Source of the DNA: Adiantum capillus-veneris
Lineage: Eukaryota; Streptophyta; Polypodiopsida; Polypodiales; Pteridaceae
DNA: 64,000 nt
Direction: 5' to 3'
Assembly (NCBI GenBank): GCA_014529385.2
Contig: CM043947.1
Span: forward strand, 131,397,891-131,461,890
The first letter of the stretch is position 1. The number at the start of each line of letters is the position of its first letter. The position numbers and the translations under genes were made by a program. Below, piece by piece: positions 31,443-42,276 of the stretch. The notes below the pieces were generated by a model, which was given only the letters and a program-made list of their open reading frames with translations, did not search any database and had not been told where the DNA came from.

Positions 31443-32915
31443 TGAAACTGGCCCGTGGGGCGGTAGGCTTTGGCTTTTACCCGAAACTCTTTTCTTTAGA
31501 CACACACAGAGACAGAACGTGCAAAGGAAACCTGCGACGGGAATTAACACTTAAGCACACACACGGCTCGGAAGCTAGAATGCCTCGAGTAAACGCCGAC
31601 AACCTGTAGGCCCCAAAATTGGTGCCCCTTTTGGTATTTCTTTATTCTTTAGGAGGGTAGATTACAAAGAAGAGTCCTGGGAATTATTTATCTGTATCGA
31701 GCTAGATACCACCTCTTTTGGCCAAATTTCGGCAACATAACAACCTCAAAAATTGCGCGAAACCAATTCCCCTATTAGAACTCACTTCTACTGGCATATA
31801 CCCTCTGATTCCTGCCCAAAAACAGTAAATTCAGCTGTATTTACTGGTTTTTGCCTTGTTTTCAGCCCTAAGCAGTCCCCTAACTGTCCTCTGCCAGTGG
31901 GGCACGATCCTCAAGGGTTCTAGCGTCCGTATGGTTGAAAAACAGTCAATTTACAGCGCATACACAACGTTGAATTCGCACCTGTACGGTGAGGTTATGA
32001 TCCTCACCGGTGCCTGCTTTGAAGTAGCAGCTAGCTACCCTTGTTCCTGCTCAAGGAGGCTCTTGGCTCAGCACAAAGCATGAAACCACATAGCTGCACA
32101 TCAGTCAAATGAAGAGCCCACTTGTGGGGCATCACATAACTGCACGTAGGGGAGAGAGAGAGCAGTGTGTAGTGTGCAGGGCATCACTCCTAGCACCACA
32201 CTGTACATGAGAGGGAAAGAAAGCACTCCATAGCTTTTAACCTGTTTGACAAAAACCAAAATGAGACCTCTCCCAGCATAAAATTCAGCGCCCATTTTTC
32301 TGAATGGGACAAGTGCATGGAAATCAGCCACTTGGCGCAACTACAAGCTTTTGCCCGTTTCAAGGTTGCACCCTAAAAATCTCCCGACTGGTTGCCCAGT
32401 CGACTTCGCGGTAGAGTTGTAAAGTGTTCCCCTGATCATACCGAAGGTAATGATGCGAACACATTCCACGGCCCAGAATAGCAGTTTCCTAATTTTTAGG
32501 AGGTGCTTCCGTTGGGCTCCCACTTGTCATTTGACCATCTATCCTCATTGGGACCGCATCAAAAAGTGCAATGTGGCCAACTGTCGGATACTTTCTGTTG
32601 GTAGTCCCACCTTGACTTTATGCCTTTATTGAGTTCACTTCCTAGTGTCCACCAACTTTCTAAGTGCGACGGGGGGACCTACATGATCTTGCTCTGAGCC
32701 TAGACATCCTCTTACTGTACGAATTCCAGTGCCGACCACTTCCCGTCTGCGGGTGAAACTACCGTTCACATTGGCATACAATGTGCGACCGTTTCCTACT
32801 TCAAAAAGAGGGTCTTAATAATAAAACAAAAATCATTGGAAAGAAACCAACAACTAAGGTTAGCAGTTGCCACGTCCTCGTGACATAGTTTAACATCTGC
32901 CACGTCCTCGTGACA
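31443..32915 (-). repeat. Chromovirus 3' LTR
   Basis: 1473 bp, partner of 38199-39665. Near its minus-strand start the motif TGCCACGTCCTCGTGACA occurs twice, about 34 bases apart (32864-32881 and 32898-32915), each holding ACGT and CGTG cores in inverted arrangement. Confidence 0.93.
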
Positions 32916-33086
32916 TAACCCCCCTCTTGAAATCGCAAACGTCCTCGATTGCATACCATAAATACATGACGCTGATGATCTTGTGCTATCAACACTCTTT
33001 TATCATCGCATGTATCCGCAAGAAAGGTCGTACACATAGATACAAATGACTTAATGAGACCTTCATACTTCTGTCATTTCCATCTA

Positions 33087-33422
33087 TTACACTGAATTCA
33101 CATGTACATTTGATGTGCTAGCTCTATCATTACCCCTCCTTTGCACACATTGGGTTGGGGCATAAGTAGGTTGTAACCCAAAGGCTTCAAGGTAAAGGTG
33201 CAATACATTTGGTGACTCTGACATTTCATGCTCTTCCATCCACTTTGCATCCATAGGCGGATAGTTCTTGAACTTCACCAAATAGCGCCTTGCAACCTGC
33301 CCTTTAACTTTTCTATCCTTATGTGCCAAAACTTGCTCAGGTACCAGGATCTCATCAAGTTCCTCAACTTCTGGCTGATCCTCATCTAGCATATCACCCA
33401 TGAAGGGTCTTAGAAGACTCAC
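33087..33422 (-). pseudogene. pol: Chromovirus integrase C-terminus with chromodomain
   Basis: MSLLRPFMGD opens the conserved start of the tail, then I-L-V-P-E-Q-V-L-A-H-K-D, R-R-Y-L-V-K-F-K-N-Y-P and D-A-K-W-M-E-E-H-E-M, the chromodomain strands and helix. In chromoviruses this domain steers integration to marked chromatin. Of the usual three aromatic cage residues, Y and W positions are visible; I could not confirm the third. It ends in an Ala/Pro-rich tail at about 33090. Confidence 0.85.
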
Positions 33423-33458
33423 GTGAAATGCATTATGAATCTTCTACATCAGGAAATT

Positions 33459-34570
33459 TCAGCTTGTAAGCCACATCGCTGATCTTGTTAACCTTCTCTT
33501 TTCGAACCTTAACAATACCCAATCACCAGGTGATAACAGCAATTCACGACGGTGACGATCAACAGCCTTTTTGTGCTTTTCCTGACTCTTCTCCAAAACA
33601 ACTTTAATCTTCTTATACGTTTCATCCATGTTCTCAACATATCGATCTGCCTCAAGAAATTTATTCTTTGTATGCAAAATAGAAGGAACCTTTTTGCCAC
33701 CTTCAACAATCTCAAAAGGTGCTTTGCCTGTGGACAAATGCACCGTATTATTGTACGCATACTCAAGCATAGGCAAATACTGTTCCCACTTACCCTTATT
33801 ATCTGACAAATAGAATTTCAACGGACAAATGCACCGTATTATTGTACGCATACTCAAGCATAGGCAAATACTGTTCCCACTTGCCCTTATTATCTGACAA
33901 ATAGCATTTCAACAGATCTAAGACAGTAGAATTAGCCTCTTCTGACTGTCCATCAGTTTGTGGATGAAATGAAGATGAGCACTTGAGCGTAGTGCCCATG
34001 TTCTCAAACAATTCTCTCTAGAACAAACTGGTCATGCGAGGATCACGATCACTGATAATCGATTGTGGCATACCATGGTACTTAAACACATTGTACATAA
34101 ACAAGCGTGCCATCTGATCAGATTTTATCTTCTTCCTGACAGGGATAAAATGGGCCTACTTTTGCTGAACCTGCAGATAATGGTCCATATACCATCATTC
34201 CCTGATGGTGTTCTTGCTTTTCCCATGGATTATCCGGAATCGGAAGTGGTTGTAACAGCCCTAGTGCCTTTTGCCTGTCAAAATTGACCTTTTGGCAAAT
34301 CACGTATGCTCGCACAAAGGCATCCACATCTCTCCTCAAGATGGGCCAATAAAAGAATGTCTCTACCGCTTTAACTGTCGTATCAATACCACGATGCCCT
34401 GCATATGGTGGGACATGACTCTCTTCCATGACCTTATGTCGCAATGGCCTAGTGACACAAAGTCTGACATGCATCATCATAAAACAATCTCTGAGGAAGG
34501 AGGTAGTGCTCATGATGTTGCCCCTCTTGTAACTGTTCAAAGATCCTTGCAAACTCTTCATCAGTAGCAT
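33459..34570 (-). pseudogene. pol: Chromovirus integrase, damaged
   Basis: 34570-34118 holds the zinc finger (H-V-P-P-Y-A-G-H-R-G-I-D and the C-x2-C start A-Y-V-I-C-Q-K, one Cys lost) and L-G-L-L-Q-P-L-P-I-P. The bases for the first catalytic Asp block appear deleted and frames shift. The second Asp (I-I-S-D-R-D-P-R) lies at about 34045 and the Glu block (F-H-P-Q-T-D-G-Q-S-E-E-A-N) at about 33955. 33857-33459 continues L-P-M-L-E-Y-A-Y-N-N-T-V-H-L-S, FEIVEGGKKVPSILH and KHKKAVDRHRRELL. A 91-bp tandem duplication (33732-33913) doubles part of this and shifts the frame. Confidence 0.85.
33732..33913. repeat. 91-bp tandem duplication within chromovirus integrase
   Basis: Two direct copies, 33732-33822 and 33823-33913, each starting GGACAAATGCACCG and ending near ATTTCAAC, differ at only a few bases. 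91 is not a multiple of three, so the integrase frame is broken here. Confidence 0.93.
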
Positions 34571-35569
34571 ATTGTCCCTTCATGTCTCGTAAGGTCTGAT
34601 GGTCTGTTTGGACAACAAAATCAGCACCTAAGAGGTAGTGCTTCCAGGTAGAAAGCGCATGAATGACAGCCAAGATTCTTTCTCATAGACTTGCCTAGTC
34701 CTCTATGGCCCTTGCAAAATTTGGCTTTCATAAGCTACTACCCGTCCATCTTGCATTAGAACTGCTCCGATGCTACTGCCACACGCGTTACACTGGACCA
34801 CAAATGACTTCCTGAGATCTGGCAAAACAATTACTGGATCTGAAGTTAACTTTTCCTTTAAGAGACTAAAAGATGAAATCTCTTTTTGGGTCCATCTGAA
34901 AGTGGCCTCTTTCTCTTGCAAAGCGTGAAGAGGTGATGCTATCTCTGCAAAATTCCTGATAAACCTTCTATAGTAGGAACACAATCCCAAGAAGCTTCTG
35001 ACATCGTGCACAATCTTCAAGTCGGGCCATGTCTTAATAGTTTCGACCTTTGTGGCATCCATTCTGACACCATCCTTTGAGACTATGTGGCCAAGAAAGT
35101 GGATCTCTTCTAGGAAGAATTCACTTTTCTTAGGATTGACAAGCAGCCTGTGACTGTGAAGCTCTTCCAACACAATGGTCAAGTGATGCCTATGCTCGTC
35201 TTCATTCTTCGAATAGACTATCATGTCATCGAAGAACGTCCCAACAAACTGTTGATGCAGGAGGAAAATCCGGTCCATCATTCTGTTGAACGTGGCAGGA
35301 GCATTTGTTAGTCCAAACGGCATCACTAGAAACTCATAAAGACCAAATGTAGTTCTAAACGCAGTCTTGTGCACATCCTCTGGCCTTATATGAATCTGAT
35401 GGTACCCACTCTTAAGGTCTATCTTGCTGAAAATATTAGCACTCTCTAAATGGTCGAGAATATCAACAATTCGAGGAATAGGAAACCTATCCTTGATGGT
35501 ATTCTTATTCAACGCATGGTAATACATACACATGCGCCATGAGCCATCCTTCTTCTGCACTAAGAGCAC
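34449..35569 (-). pseudogene. pol: Chromovirus reverse transcriptase and RNase H
   Basis: 35569-34703 is open for 288 codons: L-L-V-Q-K-K-D-G-S-W-R-M-C, I-D-L-K-S-G-Y-H-Q-I with the first catalytic Asp, M-P-F-G-L-T-N-A-P-A-T-F, F-F-D-D-M-I-V-Y-S (second and third Asp), FLGHIVSKDG and RNase H start F-V-V-Q-C-N-A-C-G-S-S-I-G. The frame 34673-34449 continues RNase H with Y-L-L-G-A-D-F-V-V-Q-T-D-H-Q-T-L. Upstream (35570-35830) a further part of the enzyme is out of frame. The stop at 34703 divides the protein. Confidence 0.9.
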
Positions 35570-35827
35570 TGGGGAGCAAAAGGGTGAAGAACTAGGCTGA
35601 ATTAGCCCCTTCTCTCATAACTCCTCAACCTGGCCCATAATCTATTTTTGCTGCGCCGCACTAACCCTGTGGGGAGGTCTATTTGGTGGGCTACACCCTG
35701 GCACCAAATCTATCCAATGGTCCTCAGGTCTCTCTGGAGGCAATTGTGACGGTAATGAATCAGAAAAACAGTCACTAAACTTTTGCAAAAATGCTGACCT
35801 TAGCTTATCTAACATAGATAAATTTGA

Positions 35828-36757
35828 CTAATCATTATCTGAGACATCACGTGCAAAAATCAAGTACACAGAAAGATGATTCTTCATTACAAAAGTGATA
35901 GCAGAAGCAGATACAATAGGGACAGACTCCTCTTTGAGCTTTACATCCAAAACATGCGTTTTGCCCCTATGCTGAAGGGTGATCGTCTTGCCGAAGACAT
36001 CCAGCAGGCCATGTACTCTGAACATCCAGGAAATCCCAAGTAGCGCATCGCACCCTTCCAATGGCATGATATAGAACTCTTTTGTGTCCACATATGACTG
36101 AATATACAGACGTAGCTTTCAAATAATGGGAGTAACACACTCTGAGTAGCCAGGACATGCCAACCCTACCTTTGCTGTGTACCCCATCTCTTCAGCTCTG
36201 ATGCCTAGCTTCATAGCTAACTTTGGTGAGATAAAGTTGGCTTTGGTACCTGGATCAAAGAAGATGAGTGTCGTCTGATCCCTAGCTTTACCCCATACCC
36301 TGCATAACTCACTGGCATTTGTACTGGGCCTATCACCCACCATGTCTGGCACCAAACCTACCGTGGGTTTAGGCTTCTTGCCTTTTTGGTCCTCTTTATC
36401 ATCAAAGTCAGCTGGTCTTTTCCTTTGTGGACAATTGGTAGCAAAGTGACCAGGCTCCTCGTATATAAAGCATTTGTTTTCAGCCATTAGGACCTTCTTT
36501 TCCTCGAGCGACTTGCACACAAAAGGATTCCTTTTCTGTTTCTTTGCCTGCGCTCCAGAAGTCTCGGCTGAATCCTTGTCTTTGGTGGCCTTTTCTGACC
36601 CTTGCGACTCTTCAGGAGCCGTTTTCACAAAGTGCTTCTTCGCTGAATTTTTCTTCTGCTGCCCTCCTTTTTTGTTGCTCGGAAACCCACTTTCCTCTCC
36701 TTTCAACAAGGCAAGACCAGTGTTCGCAACTTCCATAAGCTGAGTGAGGGTAGCCAC
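35828..36757 (-). pseudogene. Chromovirus zinc knuckle and aspartic protease
   Basis: 36757-36119 contains a basic, Lys-rich stretch, then C-F-I-Y-E-E-P-G-H-F-A-T-N-C, a CCHC knuckle whose second Cys is Tyr, then L-I-F-F-D-P-G-T-K-A-N-F-I, the protease active site. 36091-35828 gives the second half (Y-I-M-P-L-E-G-C-D-A-L-L-G-I-S-W). A stop at about 36119 separates them. The lost Cys should abolish zinc binding. Confidence 0.85.
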
Positions 36758-36788
36758 TCTGTTCTTGGTACAGTAATCACAAAGCCCT

Positions 36789-38110
36789 TTAGGCAGCCCA
36801 CAACAATACTACTCTATCTGTTCTGTCAATGGCACAAATCTGAAGGAGGTCAGTGAGAGTGTAATGCTTTAAAAACCTCCGATTGTACTCCAGCAAGCTC
36901 TTGCATGTAGCCGAAGTAAGCTGGTGCCAATCTGTCATGACGTCGGCTTCAAATTCATTTGACAGCCAAGCAGATGCAAACATTTGCTTGAAGTAAACCC
37001 AAGTGGCGGGTGCCTTCTTTGCATTAACAATATCGTCCACGATGTAAGCGCATTGTCCTTTAAGAAAGTGGCAGCTTTCCTGACTTAAGAGGCCTCTGTA
37101 AAATTCCCTCCTGCATAAGCTGTATCAAACTGCTAGAGGAAAGTAACAGTCTTTGCTTTATCCTCGAAGCCGCTTAAAGTGCTGAACTTTACAGCTGCAC
37201 CACCTTCTTTGTAAGCTTTCATCTTTTCGAGTGCCCCCAAATTGTCATACGGAATCGTCTGCAACATGGGCACTGTAGTAGGCATGATCCGCACATCTTG
37301 GCCATTAACATTTTGCGTCAGAGGTGCGATATCTGGCTGCTGTCCAGAAAAAACCAACCATGCCAAAATGATCCTGTGGCATCCCAAATTGGCCCTGGTT
37401 GCACAGAAAACCCTGCTGCATGTCGATACTACTATACATGGGGTTTGGCATTATGCCTTGCAAACCCCCAAACACTGTTCCTAGCATGTACGGCTGACTT
37501 CCAGGCGGATAACCAGCCATACTTTGGAACAATGATCCATCCCCGAAATACCCAGGATGTACAGTGGGTGATGGAAAAACTCGGTGCATTGTCTGATAAC
37601 CACTTCCCTGTCCATTCAAGACAGCATGCGGGCTTTGAAAGGTGGCGGGCTGAACTGGCATAACCTGTGGAATAGGCGTTCTAGCCACCTGTTCAAGCAC
37701 GGGAGGAACCTGTTTTGGAGCCCTTGACTCCGCACCATGCGAGTGTTCCCTATCCTATTGTGTCTCATGAAGTACCTGGGCTTGAGCCTTAACAAGCTCT
37801 GTACGCGGTGTAGGTTGCCTATTTTGCTATTGCACTGGTGGCGCTTGCAAGAACTCCATAAACCTTGGATTCTGCACCAGTTGCGAAAAGACATTCACCG
37901 CGGCAAGTAACTGAGTCCTGAACGCATCATCCTCAAGTTGCCTAGTCATAAAGCCCTGTACTACTGGAGGGACATTCACATTAACAGGAGGTACAAACTG
38001 TCATGGCCGTCAGCTCACGCCAATCTCCAACACCATAGGGATTTCATGTCTCTCCTACGAAGAGGAACCCTCTTCTATAATGCTCTTCCCTTTGTCGGCC
38101 ATAGTGTAAT
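36789..38110 (-). pseudogene. gag: Chromovirus gag, multiply broken
   Basis: The likely start is the ATG at 38102 (MADKGKSIIEEGSSS then a stop). Pieces follow: 37894-37616, 37700-37305 (Gln/Pro/Gly-rich, Q-G-S-G-Y-Q-T-M), 37387-37133 (L-K-M-K-A-Y-K-E-G-like), and 37040-36789 with the gag core W-V-Y-F-K-Q-M-F, LLEYNRRFLKHYTLTDL. It would form the particle. Confidence 0.78.
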
Positions 38111-38198
38111 CCCGCGTTCCTATACTCTGTGTCTTTACCCAAAACAACTGAGGCTCACTCTTTGAGGAAAAAGTGATTGATATCCCCAAATGGAAACT

Positions 38199-39665
38199 TG
38201 AAACCGGCCCATGGGGCGGTAGGCTTTGGCTTTCACCATAAATTCTTTTCTTTAGACACACAGAGAGAGAACGTGCAAAGGAAACCTGCAACGGGAATTA
38301 ACACTTAAGCACACACACGGCTCGGAAGCTATAATGCCTCGAGTAGACGCCGACAACCTGTAGGCCCCAAAATTGGTGCCCCTTTCGGTATTTCTTTATT
38401 CTTTAGGAGGGTAGATTACAAAGAAGAGTCCTAGGAATTCTTTATCTGTATCGAGCTAGATACCACCTCTTTTGGCCAAATTTCGGCAACATAACAACCA
38501 CAAAACTTGCACGAAACCAATTCCCCTGCTGGAACTCACTTTTAAGGCATATACCCTCTGATTCCTGCCCAAAAACAATAAATTCAGCACGCTATATTTA
38601 CTGGTTTTTGCCCTATTTTCAGCCCTAAACAGTCCTCTAACTGTCCTCTTCCAGTGGGACACAATTCCCAAGGGTTCTGGCGTCCGTATGGTTGAAAAAT
38701 AGTCAATTTAGAGTGCATACACAGCACTAAATTTGCACCTATACGGTGAGGTTATGACCCTCACCAGTGCCTGCTTTGGAGTAGCAGCTACCTACCCTTG
38801 TTCCTGCTCAAGGAGGCTCTTGTCTCAGCACAAAAGCATGAAACCACACAGTTGTACATCAGTCAAATGAAGAGCCCACTTGTTGGGCATCACATAACTA
38901 CACGTAGGGGGGGGAGAGAGCAGTGTGTAGTGTGCATGGCATCACTCCTAGCACTGTACACGAGAGGGGAAGAAAGCACTCCATAGCTCTTAACCTGTGA
39001 CAAAAACCAAAATGAGGCCTCTCCCAACATAAAATTCAGCGCCGATTTTTCTGAATGGGACAAGTGCATGAAAATCTGCCACTTGGCGCAATTACAAGCT
39101 TTTGCCCGTTTCGGGGTTGCCGCCTAAAAATCTCCGGACTCGTTACCCAGTTGACTTCGCGGCAGAGTTGTAAAGTGTTACCTGGTCATACCGAAGGTAA
39201 TGACGTGAACACATTTCACGGCCCAAAATAGCAGTTCCCTAATTTTTAGGGGGTGCTTCCGTTGGGCTCCCACTAGTCATCTGACCATCTATCCTCATTG
39301 GGACCGCATCAAAAAGTGCAATGTGGCCCAACTTTAGGATACTTTCTGTTGGTAGTCCCACCTTGACTTTATGCCTTTATTGAGTTCACTTCCTAGTGTC
39401 CACCAACTTGCTAAGTGCGACGGGGGGACCTACACGATCTTGCTATGAGCCTAGACATCCTCTTACTTTACAAATTCCAGTGCCGACCACTTCCCGTCTG
39501 CGGGCCAAACTACCGTTCACATTGGCCATACAATGTCCGACCGTTTGCTACTTCAAAGAGAGGGTCTTAATAATAAGACAAAAATCATTGGAAAGAAACC
39601 AACAACTAAGGTTAGCAATTGCCACGTCCTCGTGACATAGTTAACAGCTACATGTCCTCGTGACA
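38199..39665 (-). repeat. Chromovirus 5' LTR
   Basis: 1467 bp. Its inner end on the minus strand is GGCCGGTTTCA followed by AGTTTCCATTTGGGG; no initiator-methionine primer site is seen there. Its outer end carries one intact and one changed copy of the CACGTCCTCGTGACA motif. Confidence 0.93.
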
Positions 39666-39670
39666 TTTGA
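39666..39670. repeat. Chromovirus target-site duplication, right copy (TTTGA)
   Basis: Identical to 31438-31442. Confidence 0.85.
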
Positions 39671-40130
39671 CATTGGATGACGATGGGATTTCTTTCACTG
39701 CAGCTTCATCTGATTCCTCGGCGACCCTTCCCAGGACCTTGAGGCAGCTTGTTTCCGAGTTCACGTCCTCTTTCTAGCCGCGAGAAACACCAAGGCTTTG
39801 GATACAATTGTAGGCTTTTTCTTTCCGTTGTGTCCCAGTTTCAGCATCAGAGGGATGCTTATGTCAGGAGCTTCAAACATGGGGTTCCAAACAAGAGCCT
39901 TCCTCAACTGCTCCTCTATGCATGCGGGCCAGTGCTCCTCTAGGCCACTCCAAGGACCCAAGCAGGCTCGCAACAAAGTGGTTCTCCCAAATCTTGCTCA
40001 AGCCAACTCGGCGCATCTTTGTAATGATCCACTTGATGGACGTGCTCCAAGGGCCGCTTGTATGAGGGTTGCTTATGCTACATATTAATTATGCTTGGAA
40101 TATGGAGCCCACAGAAAGAAGAGAAGAGTG
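39671..40130 (-). pseudogene. Unrecognised coding relic, minus strand
   Basis: 39976-39761 is open for 71 codons: RACLGPWSGLEEHWPACIEE, A-L-V-W-N-P-M-F-E-A-P-D-I-S-I-P-L. Before the chromovirus inserted at TTTGA it continued into 31437-31017, where shifted frames read S-E-T-S-C-L-K-V-L-G and V-R-E-A-V-S-S-S. I know no family. It may be the end region of an old transposon or a gene fragment. Confidence 0.3.
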
Positions 40131-40278
40131 TATAGGATAACTTGAATCTATTCTATCGAGTGTTGGTCTACATGGGGATGCAGTTGAGCTGTCAAAGGAT
40201 AAGAACGCATCTGGAAGTACATAAGATCGCCCTAATAAAGTATGTATGGGTGGTAGTAAAGCTAGGTATTTTCTTTCA

Positions 40279-40551
40279 GACTATTTTGACTCTCAAAGTC
40301 TCAATGAGTTTCAGTTGTGGAAAATGGTGTGTGACATTACCACCTACAGAGTTAACGAAGTAGCCCTAGGAATTAAGCGTGCTTGTGTGTGGTAGTCTGT
40401 TGGTGATATTTTTCGTCTGCTTAAAGAGGCAAAGCTAACTTGTGATGAGATATCCACCTTAAAGTTTGTAATCAATAGTTTCACTGCGCAAATGGTGGAT
40501 GCTTGGGAGGAGACGCATAACACAATACATGGTGGATTGAACAATTAGTTT
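40279..40551 (+). pseudogene. Exon-like relic after a splice acceptor
   Basis: After TATTTTCTTTCAG (ends 40278) an open frame reads D-Y-F-D-S-Q-S-L-N-E-F-Q-L-W-K-M-V-C-D-I, continuing RVNEVALGIKRACV and FRLLKEAKLTCDEISTLKF to G-G-L-N-N and a TAG. Only one internal stop, a TAG after a Trp codon at about 40396, breaks it. The pyrimidine-rich acceptor and consistent frame make a former exon likely. The protein is mostly helical by composition. I recognise no domain. Confidence 0.4.
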
Positions 40552-40606
40552 TTGCACTCGAAATGCATCTGTGTGTGAACTAAGCTTTGTTTTTTTTTTT
40601 TTCAGT

Positions 40607-40920
40607 ACATTCTTTTTGCGCATAGAGCATTTTTTCTCGATACCTACGGCTCATTGGGCATCTGGAGCAGCCAAGGAATGGAGTGCTCACACTATCAAGT
40701 AAAAGCAGTGTATTTAAAAAATACACGGCATGGAGGTGGAAGGAAAAGAGCAATGCCCTTCACGAGACGTTCAATTGGTTCTACAGAGGTGTGGGCGGGG
40801 AGAGAGAGAAAGAAGACTAGAGGGAAAATAAGTTTGAAATGTAGAACAAGGAAAGCAATTAGCGTAAGACGATCAAAATCATATCATGCTTCGAGTGCAA
40901 AAGATCGATTCCGGCACTAG
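40607..40920 (+). pseudogene. Second exon-like relic
   Basis: After a run of T and CAG (ends at about 40605) a frame reads I-L-F-A-H-R-A-F-F-L-D-T-Y-G-S-L-G, then basic text PFTRRSIGSTEVW, R-E-R-K-K-T-R-G-K-I-S and a stop at about 40918. It may be another exon of the same former gene as 40279-40551, or chance. No domain recognised. Confidence 0.28.
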
Positions 40921-41159
40921 TTGGAGACAAGGCGGCGTGATGGCGGGTGTTGGGTGAAAAACTAATAAATTTCGGGCACTAACCATTTCTATTGTAATGC
41001 CAAGTGATTTGTTGAGGCCCCAATCAGTAGTCCCATGGGTCGAGTTTCGTTTATTTTGGAGTTTTTTTAATTTTAAGTGGTTTTATTGAGTCTTTAATTT
41101 AAAAAAAAAACTTGAAGTACTAAATAAGTCAAAACTCACAACTTAAAGCTTATTCTTGT

Positions 41160-42210
41160 TTGCACATTCTAGAAAATTCTCTCGAGCCAAAACAAGCACG
41201 CACTCATATCTTGCAACACATGGACGATACACAGGAGCAGACCACTATGCACAACAATGACAGCACCGCCACTCAAACCACAAAAAATCCGCAGCCATCA
41301 CCTCATGCGAAATTCACCTCTTCAAATCCACATCAAACACATGCAGATAACCCAACACTGCAACCCGCTCCAGAAACGCAACAACCTCCCTAACCTTCGA
41401 ATCCAAATGATCAAACCACCATGCGGCACATTTTTTGTGATCTTAAACCACTACATCATGCCAACCACACCTCTGTCGGATCCCCCACCAATCTCATCTC
41501 TAAACAGACCCACACAAGAAACAAGAGGAAGTGAAGAGGAATAGCGGGGTCTGTTGCTTAATGAGGAGCCCTCGCCTGCTGTCACAACACCTGGAGCTCA
41601 AGCAACCGCAGCAACTACGCCACGAAAATTTCTCGAGCGGTTCAAACAAAAGGTGATCAAAGTAATACCAAGTGACCCCGTTTCTGAAGCACGAGAAGCC
41701 AAGAGGAGGAAGAGAATGGAAGAGATTGAAACGAAATAGGCAGCTGAGAAAGAAACACAGATAATGCAAGAAGAATAGAGAAGATAGAGGGAGCAAGAGG
41801 AATGGTAGAGAATCGAGGCCGAGAGAGCTCACTTGGCTAATTTACAAGCACGAACAAAGGTAGAGAGGAAATTTGGTAGAGGAAAGAGCTCTATGCCTTC
41901 GAAAATTCCTCAAAGAGCAAAACAATGTGCTAAGAAGAAAAAGGGCAAGGTCACATCCAAAAAGCAGCGGGCCCAAGAGGAGAGGAGGAAAAAGTACAAA
42001 AATTACCCTCCGCAATGGACCAGGCAAGGGGATCCAACACCACCGCCAACAGCACAGAGATGGAGGCCAAGCACATTTTCTTTGTGTGAGATCCGAAAGT
42101 ATCAGAAGAGCACTGAGCCAATCATATCAAAAGCATCCTTCTCTCTGGTGGTGAGAGAGATAATGAATGAAAATTCAGATTTGGTTACACACATACATCA
42201 TGCTACATGA
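41160..42210 (+). pseudogene. Histone H3-like pseudogene with long charged N-terminal region
   Basis: Frame 41521-42210 reads S-E-E-E, PSPAVTTPGAQATAATTPRK, K-R-R-K-R-M-E-E-I-E, a Glu/Arg/Gln-rich helix, then A-R-T-K-V-E-R-K-F, a Lys-rich tail, and W-R-P-S-T-F-S-L-C-E-I-R-K-Y-Q-K-S-T-E-P-I-I-S-K-A-S-F-S-L-V-V-R-E-I. The last part lines up with the histone H3 region RPGTVALREIRKYQKSTE...F...VREI (alpha-N and alpha-1 helices). The frame then leaves the H3 pattern and stops at 42210, before the rest of the fold. Five in-frame stops (41542, 41737, 41776, 41785, 41806) are all TAG. A Thr/Gln/Pro-rich frame at 41160-41392 probably belongs to the same former gene after a shift. The long diverged tail suggests a centromeric H3 variant more than canonical H3, but that is inference. 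Confidence 0.7.
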
Positions 42211-42271
42211 GACAAGGGAGAAGGCAAGCTTTCCATTAAAGCTGTCAACTTGAAAATCCACTCATAAACTA

Positions 42272-42276
42272 ACATG
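42272..42276. repeat. Family X target-site duplication (ACATG), left of LTR D
   Basis: The same five bases occur at 47889-47893 (between LTRs E and F) and at 55419-55423 (after LTR H). Confidence 0.85.

Larger units (their letters stand above)
31443..39665 (-). mobile_element. Ty3/gypsy chromovirus, minus strand
   Basis: 8223 bp with LTRs at 31443-32915 and 38199-39665 and target duplication TTTGA on both sides. Minus-strand order: gag, CCHC-like knuckle, protease, reverse transcriptase, RNase H, integrase, chromodomain, polypurine tract (AAGAGGGGGGTTA at 32916-32928). LTR ends on the minus strand are TGTCACGAGG...GGCC(A/G)GTTTCA. The frames are broken in several places, so it is not autonomous now, but the structure is complete. 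Confidence 0.93.

Noticed and set aside
41542-41808. RNA editing of TAG back to CAG, as in fern or hornwort organelles
   Set aside because: The window is nuclear retrotransposon DNA and H3 is a nuclear gene. Deamination explains the pattern without editing.
41500-41832. Minus-strand hydrophobic frame suggesting a membrane protein
   Set aside because: It is the complement of the charged Glu/Arg helix of the H3-like frame.
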